Shown here: one piece after another, positions 27,185 to 36,441 of the stretch | Layout: each line of letters starts with the position of its first letter | Position numbering within the stretch: position 1 is the stretch's first letter | Source of the DNA: Pistricoccus aurantiacus | GTDB lineage: Bacteria > Pseudomonadota > Gammaproteobacteria > Pseudomonadales > Halomonadaceae | Length of the DNA stretch: 64,000 bases | Assembly: GCF_007954585.1 (NCBI RefSeq) | Contig: NZ_CP042382.1 | Coordinates: 2,418,001-2,482,000, forward strand | Reading direction: 5' to 3' | Position numbers and translations under genes: made by a program | Notes under the pieces: model-generated | Told to the model about the DNA's origin: nothing | The model's database searches: none | What the model saw: the letters and a program-made list of their open reading frames with translations, nothing else

Positions 27185-30100
27185 TTACAACATCTTGTCG
27201 TAATAATCCCGTGTGACCCATGTCTGCGGGCCAATTTTGATCCACTCAGTTCCGACTGAATCAAAACGGTGCGTGTTGACTGGCCCGAGTTCCGGATTGC
27301 TAGGATCGAATATCATCATCACGTCGTGGTAGTGCGTCTTAAAGGACAGGTAGCCGCCCAAGACTGCGCCAGGACCGGCCAGCTTTCCCGCAATACCTTC
27401 TAGAATTCCCGGCGCCGCTCCCTTCGGTAGCGCTGCCGGGGGGGCGCTCTTGGGCACGGCGCTGGGCCCCACGCTCTGTTTGGGCGGAGAAATAGGTGGC
27501 ACGGGCTCCGGAGGTGCCAGCCGAATTGGCGCCTGCAAAGGCTTGGTCGTGCCACCAAGCGAAGGAGGTAGTGGCGACGGACGCGTTGCCTTGCTGCCCA
27601 CATTCTTAGCGGTTTGAGCTGCCGCTTCAGCTTGTGACAAATGCTTTGTTGGCTGATTGATGCTCGTCATTCTCGCGGTGTTCGGGGGTGCGTTCATATT
27701 GGGATGCGATTCGTCCATCATTGCCCGCCAGAAATTGACATCCGTCGAGAATGGCTCGGTCGGATTCGGAACATAGCCGGGTCTGCCGTGAGCGTATTGC
27801 AGGTGACCCGGGCGAATTTGACCTTGCATGCCCTTGGTGATTGGAAGGTTCTGAGCCTTCACTGCACTTGGCGGTTTCGCTGCCGTGTCGAGCACTTCAA
27901 ACCGCGCACCATACTCCTGCACTATTCTGTCCGTTTGAAGTTGGGTGGCGGTCAGCTTTCCTGGGCTAGCGCCCTTTGCTTCGATGCCGTGAAATTCTTT
28001 GGTCTTTGGGTCTTGATAGAACACGTCGTAGCGACGAACTGCGGTTGTTCCATCTGAAAGAGTAAGCTTGACCGTTGTCTCGCTGTTGTAGGCAATTCTC
28101 TTCTGTTCCAGCGTCTTGTAGATTGTCTGCAGAACCGAGGTTTCGCTCATCGCGGTTTGGGTGCCGCACGGGTCAGTTCCCTTGACAGGCATGCATCTGC
28201 AGTATTGATATAGATTAGCGCCATCAACGATTCCCACTGGATCACAATTTGCCCACCTACCCAGCCACGCCGCGTAGTACCTCGCCCCGTGGTAATACAA
28301 GCCACTCTCTTCATCTCGCTCCTTCCCTGTATACCGATACCGCTTCGCCGTCTCCGTCTGGCTGCGCGCCGCCTGATAGGTTGAACTGCCGTAGGGTGCG
28401 TATTCCTCGTAGGAAATGATCTGTGCCTGTTCATCCAGCTCCAGGCTGCTTGATCCGAGATGATTGCCGAACTGGTAGCGGATCAGCCGCTGCGGTACGT
28501 CCTGCTCATCGCCCAGCGTGCGCATCTCCACCAGCGCGATGCGCCGCTTGTCGTCCGTCACGTGCAGCGTCTCGCGCTCCAGTTTCAGCGTGCGCGCATT
28601 GAATGGGCCTTGATAGCTGCGAAACACTTCGAACCCGCCGAGATAGATGCGCTCGTCCTTGATACCGCCGTGGTTGGCCAGTTCCGTCACCTTGCGCACA
28701 CGCTGCCCTGAGGCGTCATAGATGTACCAGGTACGCTCGCCGTGGCGCTCGACGCCGTCCACGTCCTCGTCGTTGACCTTCTGCCGCTGCGTCAACTGCA
28801 GCTGGTCCTTGTAGTCCCACTGCATCGCGTTCAGTTGTGGCATGCTCAGCATGTTGCCGTGGGCATCGTGGCGGTAGGACTCCGGCTGCGGGGTGTTGCC
28901 TGCCGGATTCAGCATGGTGCGGGTCAGACGGTTGCTGGCCTTGACCGGCGTGCCGTCTTTGCCGTCTTCGATCAGACTGGTTTCCGCGTAGGTGTAGGCG
29001 CGCGTCCAGCCCGGATGCGCCGGGTCGCTGCCGCGGTGCTGCATCTGCAGGAAGTTGCCGACCGCGTCGTAGACGTAGCGCTCGGTGTAGGTGCCCATGG
29101 CGTTGCCATCGCCGGGATGCAGCAGACCGATTCGACCCGCATCGCTGTAGGAGTGCGGTATCGGCGCGGCTCCTGCTTGCCCCAGATGCTCGCGGCCCTG
29201 GGCCTGAATCAGGCGATAGAGTGCGTCGTAGACGTAGTCGTTGCTTGGCTCGACACGCTGATTCTTGAAGTAGATGGCCTGCTGCGCGTCGTCGCGGATG
29301 TGGGTGATGTTGCCGGCGGGGTCGTAGGTGTAGTGCAGGTTCTGCACTTGCTTGCCGGGCCAGGCGGGATCAGCGGGCTGCGGGTCGTCGCCGGGGGAAT
29401 CCGCCGGCTTGCGCCTGGTCAACAGCTGGGTGAGGCGGAAAGTGAGCGGGTCGTAGCGGTAGAAGGTGCTGGCGCCGTTCTTGTAGTCGATGCGCAGGCG
29501 CTGGCCCTTGGCGTCGTAGTCGATATCGGTCACGCCGACCCGCGATGGCGCCTCAACGGTCGGGTCGAGCAGCTCGCCCGGTTCCGCCACGCGTTCCAGC
29601 CACACGTCCACCCGCTCCAGCAGGTTGGCCTCGTTGAACACCGGCTGGATGACGTTGACCTTGCCGCGGCCCAGGCTGCTGTGTGGGGCGACGGACTGGA
29701 CGGGGTGATTGAGCGCGTCGTAGCGGGTGCGGCCTTCGAAGGTTTCGGCGTCGAGGTGCGGTTTTGGGTTACGTGACCAGTCGGGAATGGCTTTGTAGTC
29801 GCTGATCAGTTGCCTCGTGCTGCGCAGCAGGTTGCCCTTGAAGTCGTAGGCCTCGATCGGCTTGTCGGCGGCGTCGAGCCGAGCATTGGTGGCGATGCCG
29901 GCGGAATCAAGGTGGCGGTAGATGCGGGTGCGCAGGTTGAGGCGCTGCGCTTCGGCTTCCTGCTCTTGTGTAGGGTTGAGCGGCGGCTCGCCGTACTCGA
30001 TCCTGTCGACCAGCAGGCCGGCCTCGTTCGGCGGGTTTAGCGTGCGGGGGTCGGAGTTGGGTTTCAGCGGATCGGGATCGCTGAAGGTGCCCCGTACGTA

Positions 30101-33100
30101 TTGTTCGATCGGGCGGCGCAGTGCGTCGTACTTGGTCGTGAAGTTGTGGCCGCGGCTGTCCCAGGCGCGAATCGGCTTGCCGGCCACGTCATTGAGCATC
30201 CAGCGCGCGCCGGCTTCCTGGCTTTGCTGGTGGATGCGGTTGCCCAGCATGTCGTAAGCGTACTGCATGACGATGCGCTGCTCCAGCGCGCCCAGGGGCA
30301 GGTTGTCGGTGTCGGGCAGCTTGCGTTCGTCGAACACCGTGCGCTGGTTGCCTTCGATGTCCAGCTCGACGCGGGTGCGGAATTGCTCGTCGGGTTTGTT
30401 GTGCAGCAGATGACCTTCGCAGACCACCCGGTTGCGCGCGACTGTCAGGAAGGGACGGCCCAGGGCGTCGAAATGGGCAGTGGTAGGTGTATCGGCATGG
30501 GCCCCGGCGCGTTCGGCAGCGTTGCGTTCGTCGGTGCCCAGTGCGTTGCCGATACGCTGGGCGTACCAGGTCTGCCAGGGCTGCGCTGAATCTACCGACA
30601 GTGCCTCGAAGTACTTCTTGACGTAGCCGCCGATGTCGGGGTCGGTGCGCGGATCGCCGGTTTCGCGCGGTGGCGGGTCGCCAGGCTTCTGGACCGGCGG
30701 CGCGCAGGTGTCGTTAACGTCATAGGTTGTCTGCTGCCAAGGGTCGAACGTCACTTTTTCGTAGGTGTGGTTCGGGTGCAGCGTAGCGATGACGCGCTCG
30801 GCCGGGTCGTAGAAAAGCACCGGGCTGACGCCGATGCGCATATCCAGCTCAAAACGGTGGGTGTCGGTAAAGAAGGGCTCGTACTGGCGAATCGGCTTGC
30901 CCTTGTTGTTGAACACTGTCCAGCCGCTGCCAACCCAGCGCGGGCTCACCTCATTCGGTGTCATCACCGGCTGGCCGTCGACCCCGACGATAATCTTGCC
31001 CGCGGCATCCCGCTGCGGCACCGGCCCGGGCTCGGCCTGGATCTTCTTCTGGACTTCGCGGCCGAAGCCGTCAGAGTAGCTGAAGCTGAGCGGGATTTTC
31101 AGGCCCTGCGGCGACAGCGGGGCGTGGAGGTGGGTTTCGCGAACGAGCGTGGCGGCGCAGGCGGGCAGCCACTCTTTTGGTTCATCGGGGTGTGCCTGTT
31201 GCGTGCGGCGGAAGCGGTCGAGGCCGTAAAGGATGCGTGTGGTCGCGTCTTCCAGCAGTGCCGCCGCGTTGGCGTGCGGGTCGACGGCGTCGAAGAAGTC
31301 GTCGAGTTCGTCTTGCGTGAGGTCTGTGGCGAAGCCGGCGAGCGAGTCGCCTTCCGCCTCCGCCGGGTGCGGCTTGCCCATCACGGCGGTGCCGACCACC
31401 ATGCCGAGCGCATCGAAAGCGACTTCGGTCCGGTTGCGATTCGGATCGCTGATCAGGCGCGGCTGCAGCACGCGGTAGTCGTTGGCATCCACCGTGACGC
31501 GGTTGTTCAGCGCGTCGCGGGTTTCGACCATCAGCAGGCCATAGGCGTCGAAGTCGACGAAGGCGTGCTGATCGAAGGGGTCGCGGTAGCGGCGCGGTTG
31601 GAAGAAATGGGCGCGGGCCTCGGCCAGCTCGACGGGGGCTGCCACGTCGTCCGGGTGATAGAACAATCGGCCCGAAGGGATCCACCAGTGGCTATTGCCG
31701 ACCAGGTCGACATAGCCGCCCTGGTCGCCGGCTTGGCCGCCGAGGATCGCTGCCCGGGCCGCCAACGGCAGCAAGAATTCGTCGGGTTGCGCTAGGCGTG
31801 GACGCTTGAACACCTGATCCAGCAGCCCGGGGGTGAAAGCGAGCCTGTAGCTTTCGCCCGAGAGTGCAAGTGGTTCGAGCTTGTTGAGGGGTAGCAGACC
31901 GCTGAGATCGTCCTTGCGATAGAGCGTGCAGACGTGCTCGATCAGGCGTTTCTGCTTCTGCCCGGCGGTGGATTCCTCCTCGTATTTCAAGGGCGCTGCG
32001 GTGGCAATCTCATCGACGAGCCGCTTGAAACCCAAGCGCTTGTCGTACTGGGCCACGCCGGTCAGCTCGTAGCTGCGTGATTCACACGGGTGCGGGCTGC
32101 GGTAGTCGTCCGGGTACTTCGTCGTATCGTCCACGGCATTGGTGACGGTGTTTTCTGCGCAGGTCATCAGCGCCGTTGTCTGTCGGTTGCGATCCCATTG
32201 CTCCGACAACGGTGAGGCGCGGCGGCCGTAGCCGATGGCAGCCTGTTTGAGGACGTTGCCGAAATCATCGACTTCCATTGTCAGCGCATGCTGGATGCGT
32301 GGGTCGGTGGGGTTGCGTTCGTAGTGGTAAGTCAGCGCCTCGCGCGCATGGGTGAAGAAGACGGCGTGGCGATTCAAGCCACGTGGCTGCAAGGCGCGGA
32401 TAGTGAAGTTCTGTTCGGCGACGGTGTAGGGGTGGCCATGGGGATAGTCGGCGTCCACGCCCACGCCGTCCAACGCATAGATCTCCTGGCGCAGCATCGC
32501 GCCTTTCAACGCCCGGCAGGCTTCGCGCTCTTCTTCGACGCCCAAGCCGTCGGGCAGGAGAGTATCTTCGAGCAGCAGCTCACGCGCCTGCGCGTCGCTT
32601 AGACCCGGCTCGCGGAAGTACTCACCAACGTCGTGCGCGTCCAGAAGCCCGGCAAAGTAGTCGGCGACGTGGTCGCGGCCGCGGTAGACGCCGGTATGGA
32701 ACCAGGTTCTGGTCAACACCGGCGGCACATGCGAAGCACTGTCGATGTTGTCGGCCGGCACCGCTCCGTCGGCTAGGGCTGCGAACTGCTCGGTATCCCA
32801 CTGCTCCACCATGCCGAAGCCGCGAAACTCGCGCTCTTCCCCGTCGAAGTAGCCGTGGTGGTAGGCGTAGCGGGTGACGAAGCGGTTGCGGCTGATGTGG
32901 TCCCAGGTTTCCACGCGCTCGACCACATGCACCGGGAACGGCAGCCGGGTGATCCAGGGCCTGCCGTCGCGCTTGTCCTGCAGGTAGAACTTGGTCGAGG
33001 GGGCGTAGTTGACGCGCGTCTCCGCCCCGAGGTTGTTGACAGTCTTGACCAGCAGGTGTGGCTTCTGCCCGCCCATCAGGTTGACGTAGCGCATCGGCCG

Positions 33101-35431
33101 GCGGGCGTCACCCGGTAAGGACGACGACCAGACCAGGCAGGCGGTGCCGTTGCCCAGCAGGTCAATGGGCACGATACTCGCGAGGTCATCGATACGCGGG
33201 AACACCTTGAGCACCTGCGGCTGGCTCCAGCCGTTGCCCGACTGGTTGAAGTAGAGCCGCACGCCGTCGCGGTGCAGGTAGATAATGTCGGTGGTGCCGC
33301 TGCCGTCGATGTCGGCCAGGCGGATCCGCTTGTGATCGAATTGGTCGCAATGATCGAAGCAGGCCGAGCAACCGCTTTCGTCTGTGAAGCTCATCGTGAC
33401 CTTGGCACCGAAGCGACAGTAGCCGAGATTGGGCCAGTAGCACACCTCGCCGTTGCGGATGCGAACCAGGTCGGTGAGACCGTCGCCGCTCATGTCGGCG
33501 AGAAAGATGGATTGCGTGCCGTCAGCAAAGACGAGGCGTGGGCCCTTCTCCTCGTCGAGCGCTTGCGCGACGCGCCGGGCCGGACCGAAGCCTGCTTCGG
33601 CGAGCGAGGCATGCCAGACCAAGGCGTCGTCTTCGGTAATCAGCACATCGGCGTGGCCGTCACCGTCCAGGTCGACGAACTTGAGGTTGGGGTCGCGCAG
33701 ATCGCGGGTCAGGCGCGACGTAAAGGGGCGGAACGACTGCCAGCCTTCGGCCTCGTCATGTTCATATAAGCCAGGGGTAGGGCCTTCCATGACGACCACG
33801 TCGGGTTGGCCGTCGCCGGCCAGATCCATAAACTCCGTACCGCTGCTGAGGGCCGCATTGGGCTTGAGAGTGACGATTTCGAGCGGAGCGAACCAGGCCT
33901 TGACCGCTTCGCTGCCGTCGGTCTGCTTCTGTGGTATCGGGCTCCAGTTGCGCTTGTAACACCAGGCACCAGCCTGCTCGGTGAGGATGCCGGGGATGCC
34001 TTCGCCGTGCAGATCGGTCCAGCGATAGGTGTTGCCATCCAGACCGATGGGCAGGTTCTTCAGGCTCGCCAGATCGGCCTCTTCGACGATCTCATGCACG
34101 ATGGGCACGGTATAGGTGAACTCCACCGGCGGCAGACTGCGGCGGGTGGTCGAACCACCTTCCTGCTTCCACCCCGTTTGCGCCACCTGTTTCAGGAAGC
34201 TGTAGACGGGCCGGGTGGCAAGACCGGGGTCGATCTCGTCGTCGTAAGTGAATTCGGTGCTGCGAACTACACCCTGGTAGCCGGGTTGCGCCGCCCGGCC
34301 CGGGCCCGCCGGCTGATCGGGGATGTGGTGCAGCATCAGCACCCGCTCACAGCGGCGGCAGGTGCGCACCTCGAAACCCGAGCGGTAGCTGGAGAAGGCA
34401 TCAAGACGGTAGCGCCAAGGCTTCTCTGGCTGGCCCGTCGGATTGCCCTCGTTCAACTCTCCGTAATCGAAGCGCACTTCGAACAGCCAGTCGGCATCCG
34501 TGTCCGATGGCGGATTTGGTAGATCGCTCAGATATCGGGGGCGCCGGCCCTGGGCATCCAGCAAGGGCTTGAGGTTGCCGTACAGCACACGCTGCAGGTA
34601 GCGTTGCGCGGTGCGGCGCGAATCGGAGGCGAGGCCTCGGTTGCGCTGGTGGACCTGATTGAACGGATCGGCTTGACCTGGCCGTAGCTGGTAGTCGCCA
34701 TCCTCCTTTTTGTAGAGGTAGCGAATGCCATTGCCCTTGTCATCACGCGATTCGCAGATTAGCCAGGAAAAGATGCGGCTGGCGTCGAGCGGGTCGGCAA
34801 TACGCGAATTGGCGTCATGGCCGTAGAGCGTGAGGATGTTGTCCTTCGAGATCGAGCGCCAGTGGACGTCGCCGGGCGAGCCGATCTTGCTCCATCGCTC
34901 GATGCGCGCGAAGAGCCCTTCGATGCGAGGACGGTAGCGGTGGACTCGATAGCCGTTGATGTCGTCTTCGTGGACGACCAATTGGCCTGCTGCATCGCGC
35001 ACCCAGTTGCCGTCGGAACTCTGCCGGTAAACCGGCACCAGGTCCTCGGCGCCCGAGAGAGTAAAGACGTCGGAATCGACCGCATCGACATATTGCGGCA
35101 GGCCCTTGTCGGTCTTGCGCGTGATCGACGGTAACGCCAGGCTCCAGCCGAAACCGAATGGGCCGTTGCCGGCGCCGGAATTATAGCTCAGTGAGAGTTG
35201 CGGGCCGAAGCCCGAACGGCCTGGACTGGTATAGATGGGCACCGACATCGCGCCGGTGCCCGTGACCGGGTTGGCGGCAAACTTTTCGCCCATGCCCCGG
35301 ATGCTCCCGCCACCTTTCGGAAAAACAATCGATGGCGGCGTGACTTGGCCACGACCTTCAGCTCCTTCCTTGCGGCCGGGGAGGTCGAGGTGATTTCCTT
35401 CTCTAGTGTTCGCTTCCACCACACCCCCCAA
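27185..35431 (-). CDS. TcB-TcC fusion of a Tc toxin with C-terminal toxin domain
   Basis: This 2748-residue protein joins both cocoon subunits. Residues 33-330 are an SpvB domain (SIRGMGEKFAANPVTGTGAM); 535-715 hold VCBS/FG-GAP blades (VDLDGDGHADVLITED, LADIDGSGTTDIIYL) and the TcdB middle regions; Rhs repeats run from about 1500; the Rhs core ends near 2360-2425 (YTGKERDEESGLYYHGARYY, CDPVGIVDGANLYQYC). Residues 2428-2748 are the variable toxin region. There, RRYDVFYQ with GIEAKG and a following TQLQTDRI places D2469, E2484, K2486 and Q2497 as in PD-(D/E)XK nucleases; a Pro-rich linker and a 70-residue tail follow. The start is TTG at 35431, with GTG codons 9 and 12 nt further in as alternatives. 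No immunity-like gene is adjacent. Confidence 0.92.
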   Translation of the reverse strand: MGGVVEANTREGNHLDLPGRKEGAEGRGQVTPPSIVFPKGGGSIRGMGEKFAANPVTGTGAMSVPIYTSPGRSGFGPQLSLSYNSGAGNGPFGFGWSLALPSITRKTDKGLPQYVDAVDSDVFTLSGAEDLVPVYRQSSDGNWVRDAAGQLVVHEDDINGYRVHRYRPRIEGLFARIERWSKIGSPGDVHWRSISKDNILTLYGHDANSRIADPLDASRIFSWLICESRDDKGNGIRYLYKKEDGDYQLRPGQADPFNQVHQRNRGLASDSRRTAQRYLQRVLYGNLKPLLDAQGRRPRYLSDLPNPPSDTDADWLFEVRFDYGELNEGNPTGQPEKPWRYRLDAFSSYRSGFEVRTCRRCERVLMLHHIPDQPAGPGRAAQPGYQGVVRSTEFTYDDEIDPGLATRPVYSFLKQVAQTGWKQEGGSTTRRSLPPVEFTYTVPIVHEIVEEADLASLKNLPIGLDGNTYRWTDLHGEGIPGILTEQAGAWCYKRNWSPIPQKQTDGSEAVKAWFAPLEIVTLKPNAALSSGTEFMDLAGDGQPDVVVMEGPTPGLYEHDEAEGWQSFRPFTSRLTRDLRDPNLKFVDLDGDGHADVLITEDDALVWHASLAEAGFGPARRVAQALDEEKGPRLVFADGTQSIFLADMSGDGLTDLVRIRNGEVCYWPNLGYCRFGAKVTMSFTDESGCSACFDHCDQFDHKRIRLADIDGSGTTDIIYLHRDGVRLYFNQSGNGWSQPQVLKVFPRIDDLASIVPIDLLGNGTACLVWSSSLPGDARRPMRYVNLMGGQKPHLLVKTVNNLGAETRVNYAPSTKFYLQDKRDGRPWITRLPFPVHVVERVETWDHISRNRFVTRYAYHHGYFDGEEREFRGFGMVEQWDTEQFAALADGAVPADNIDSASHVPPVLTRTWFHTGVYRGRDHVADYFAGLLDAHDVGEYFREPGLSDAQARELLLEDTLLPDGLGVEEEREACRALKGAMLRQEIYALDGVGVDADYPHGHPYTVAEQNFTIRALQPRGLNRHAVFFTHAREALTYHYERNPTDPRIQHALTMEVDDFGNVLKQAAIGYGRRASPLSEQWDRNRQTTALMTCAENTVTNAVDDTTKYPDDYRSPHPCESRSYELTGVAQYDKRLGFKRLVDEIATAAPLKYEEESTAGQKQKRLIEHVCTLYRKDDLSGLLPLNKLEPLALSGESYRLAFTPGLLDQVFKRPRLAQPDEFLLPLAARAAILGGQAGDQGGYVDLVGNSHWWIPSGRLFYHPDDVAAPVELAEARAHFFQPRRYRDPFDQHAFVDFDAYGLLMVETRDALNNRVTVDANDYRVLQPRLISDPNRNRTEVAFDALGMVVGTAVMGKPHPAEAEGDSLAGFATDLTQDELDDFFDAVDPHANAAALLEDATTRILYGLDRFRRTQQAHPDEPKEWLPACAATLVRETHLHAPLSPQGLKIPLSFSYSDGFGREVQKKIQAEPGPVPQRDAAGKIIVGVDGQPVMTPNEVSPRWVGSGWTVFNNKGKPIRQYEPFFTDTHRFELDMRIGVSPVLFYDPAERVIATLHPNHTYEKVTFDPWQQTTYDVNDTCAPPVQKPGDPPPRETGDPRTDPDIGGYVKKYFEALSVDSAQPWQTWYAQRIGNALGTDERNAAERAGAHADTPTTAHFDALGRPFLTVARNRVVCEGHLLHNKPDEQFRTRVELDIEGNQRTVFDERKLPDTDNLPLGALEQRIVMQYAYDMLGNRIHQQSQEAGARWMLNDVAGKPIRAWDSRGHNFTTKYDALRRPIEQYVRGTFSDPDPLKPNSDPRTLNPPNEAGLLVDRIEYGEPPLNPTQEQEAEAQRLNLRTRIYRHLDSAGIATNARLDAADKPIEAYDFKGNLLRSTRQLISDYKAIPDWSRNPKPHLDAETFEGRTRYDALNHPVQSVAPHSSLGRGKVNVIQPVFNEANLLERVDVWLERVAEPGELLDPTVEAPSRVGVTDIDYDAKGQRLRIDYKNGASTFYRYDPLTFRLTQLLTRRKPADSPGDDPQPADPAWPGKQVQNLHYTYDPAGNITHIRDDAQQAIYFKNQRVEPSNDYVYDALYRLIQAQGREHLGQAGAAPIPHSYSDAGRIGLLHPGDGNAMGTYTERYVYDAVGNFLQMQHRGSDPAHPGWTRAYTYAETSLIEDGKDGTPVKASNRLTRTMLNPAGNTPQPESYRHDAHGNMLSMPQLNAMQWDYKDQLQLTQRQKVNDEDVDGVERHGERTWYIYDASGQRVRKVTELANHGGIKDERIYLGGFEVFRSYQGPFNARTLKLERETLHVTDDKRRIALVEMRTLGDEQDVPQRLIRYQFGNHLGSSSLELDEQAQIISYEEYAPYGSSTYQAARSQTETAKRYRYTGKERDEESGLYYHGARYYAAWLGRWANCDPVGIVDGANLYQYCRCMPVKGTDPCGTQTAMSETSVLQTIYKTLEQKRIAYNSETTVKLTLSDGTTAVRRYDVFYQDPKTKEFHGIEAKGASPGKLTATQLQTDRIVQEYGARFEVLDTAAKPPSAVKAQNLPITKGMQGQIRPGHLQYAHGRPGYVPNPTEPFSTDVNFWRAMMDESHPNMNAPPNTARMTSINQPTKHLSQAEAAAQTAKNVGSKATRPSPLPPSLGGTTKPLQAPIRLAPPEPVPPISPPKQSVGPSAVPKSAPPAALPKGAAPGILEGIAGKLAGPGAVLGGYLSFKTHYHDVMMIFDPSNPELGPVNTHRFDSVGTEWIKIGPQTWVTRDYYDKML

Positions 35432-35587
35432 GCCGCTAATTCCAGCTTATGCAGATAGGGTCTGTGCTATGTAGTTTTTATAGCCTCTCGTCGTATAAGC
35501 TGCTAGAAAAATTTTTGTCACTAGGTAAGGGGGTAAAACCCTAGGTGACTCAGTAAGCCGTCATATCTTAATCAGGTGAATTTGACA

Positions 35588-35871
35588 TGCGATAATGGGC
35601 CGAAACTGACCAGCAAAGCGAAGTTCTTTTAGGGCGTGAGCGGGAGATTACGCTGGTATTTATTCATCCAAGTAAGCCGACATAAAACGCCTTTATTGAG
35701 AACTTTAACGGCAAATTCCACGATGGATGCCTCAATCAGCACTGGTTTCTGGGTCTCACCGATGCCCGGCATGAAATCAACCAAGGGAGAGCCCACTGCA
35801 ACAACCCTGTCAGACCGCACAGCTTGCTGGACTATCTGCCACCCGTGACCTATGACCAGCGGTATGCATGA
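35588..35871 (+). pseudogene. IS3-family OrfB 3' relic
   Basis: Translation with several frame changes and an in-frame stop gives DNGPKLTSKAKFF, then ITLVFIHPSKPT, then FIENFNGKF followed by CLNQHWFLGLTDARHEINQ and SLLDYLPPVTYDQRYA. These are the last two catalytic blocks and the C-terminus of an IS3-group transposase. The relic lies 157 nt upstream of the TcB-TcC start and is divergent from it. It is not related to the intact IS3 at 7582 at the detailed sequence level. Confidence 0.8.
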
Positions 35872-35924
35872 AGGAGCGGTTTTCTCATTGTAAGTGGTCC
35901 TAAACCAGGGAGAAGGTCAGTAGG

Positions 35925-36010
35925 GCTCGCGTCTCGCCGTGATGATAAGCTGAGGTCAGCGTCTGCTGTTCAGCTGCCGTGAGAGGTACAACGAAGCGGC
36001 GCTTTGCCAT
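35925..36010 (-). pseudogene. IS630-family transposase N-terminal fragment
   Basis: From an ATG at 36010 the minus strand encodes AKRRFVVPLTAAEQQTLTSA followed by YHHGETRALL, the characteristic first residues of IS630-like transposases. The frame then runs into unrelated sequence at about 35925, next to the IS3 relic. This is a truncated remnant. Confidence 0.6.
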
Positions 36011-36337
36011 GGGGTCATCCGTGTCAGTGATCCGAGCGTCGGTAATACACGAAAACTTCAGATCAGAGACTTACCTGACACGTAGCTCTACTATCCACCC
36101 CCCCCACGGGCCTGGTCTCTCCCGCCTGCTAAAGTCGCATGTAGAGCGTTTCTCTCAAATGAACCAGACACAGTCCCAATCCGACGTATTGGGACGGAGA
36201 TCTCCCATGGACACCAAGTCTCTTGCCCCGTCAATGCCATGGAAACGTCTCCGAGCATACGGGAGAGAGGGATAACTCTGGAGCGCATCCGGCGACGGAT
36301 CGAGCATGATAATATGAGTTAAGCTCTCTAATGCACC

Positions 36338-36361
36338 AACGCCGGCCACGGGGCTGGCGTT
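36338..36361. repeat. 10-bp stem hairpin next to a GTTRRRY site
   Basis: AACGCCGGCC (36338-36347) pairs with GGCTGGCGTT (36352-36361) around loop ACGG, with one G-T wobble. GTTAGAC (36359-36365) fits the integron R' consensus GTTRRRY, but the opposite core RYYYAAC is not clean. It may be an attC relic or a plain terminator stem. The interval 36011-36441 otherwise holds no gene I can support. Confidence 0.35.
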
Positions 36362-36441
36362 AGACGCAGCAATCACTAGGGTCTCTCGAGACGCCCCCGC
36401 TTGATATCGATAAAGGAGGCAGTAAGGTCAGCGGACGCTAG

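Noticed and set aside
27015-27245. 76-residue minus-strand frame between TcA and TcB-TcC as a possible immunity protein
   Set aside because: It overlaps the end of the TcB-TcC gene, has no ribosome binding site and lacks protein-like composition.
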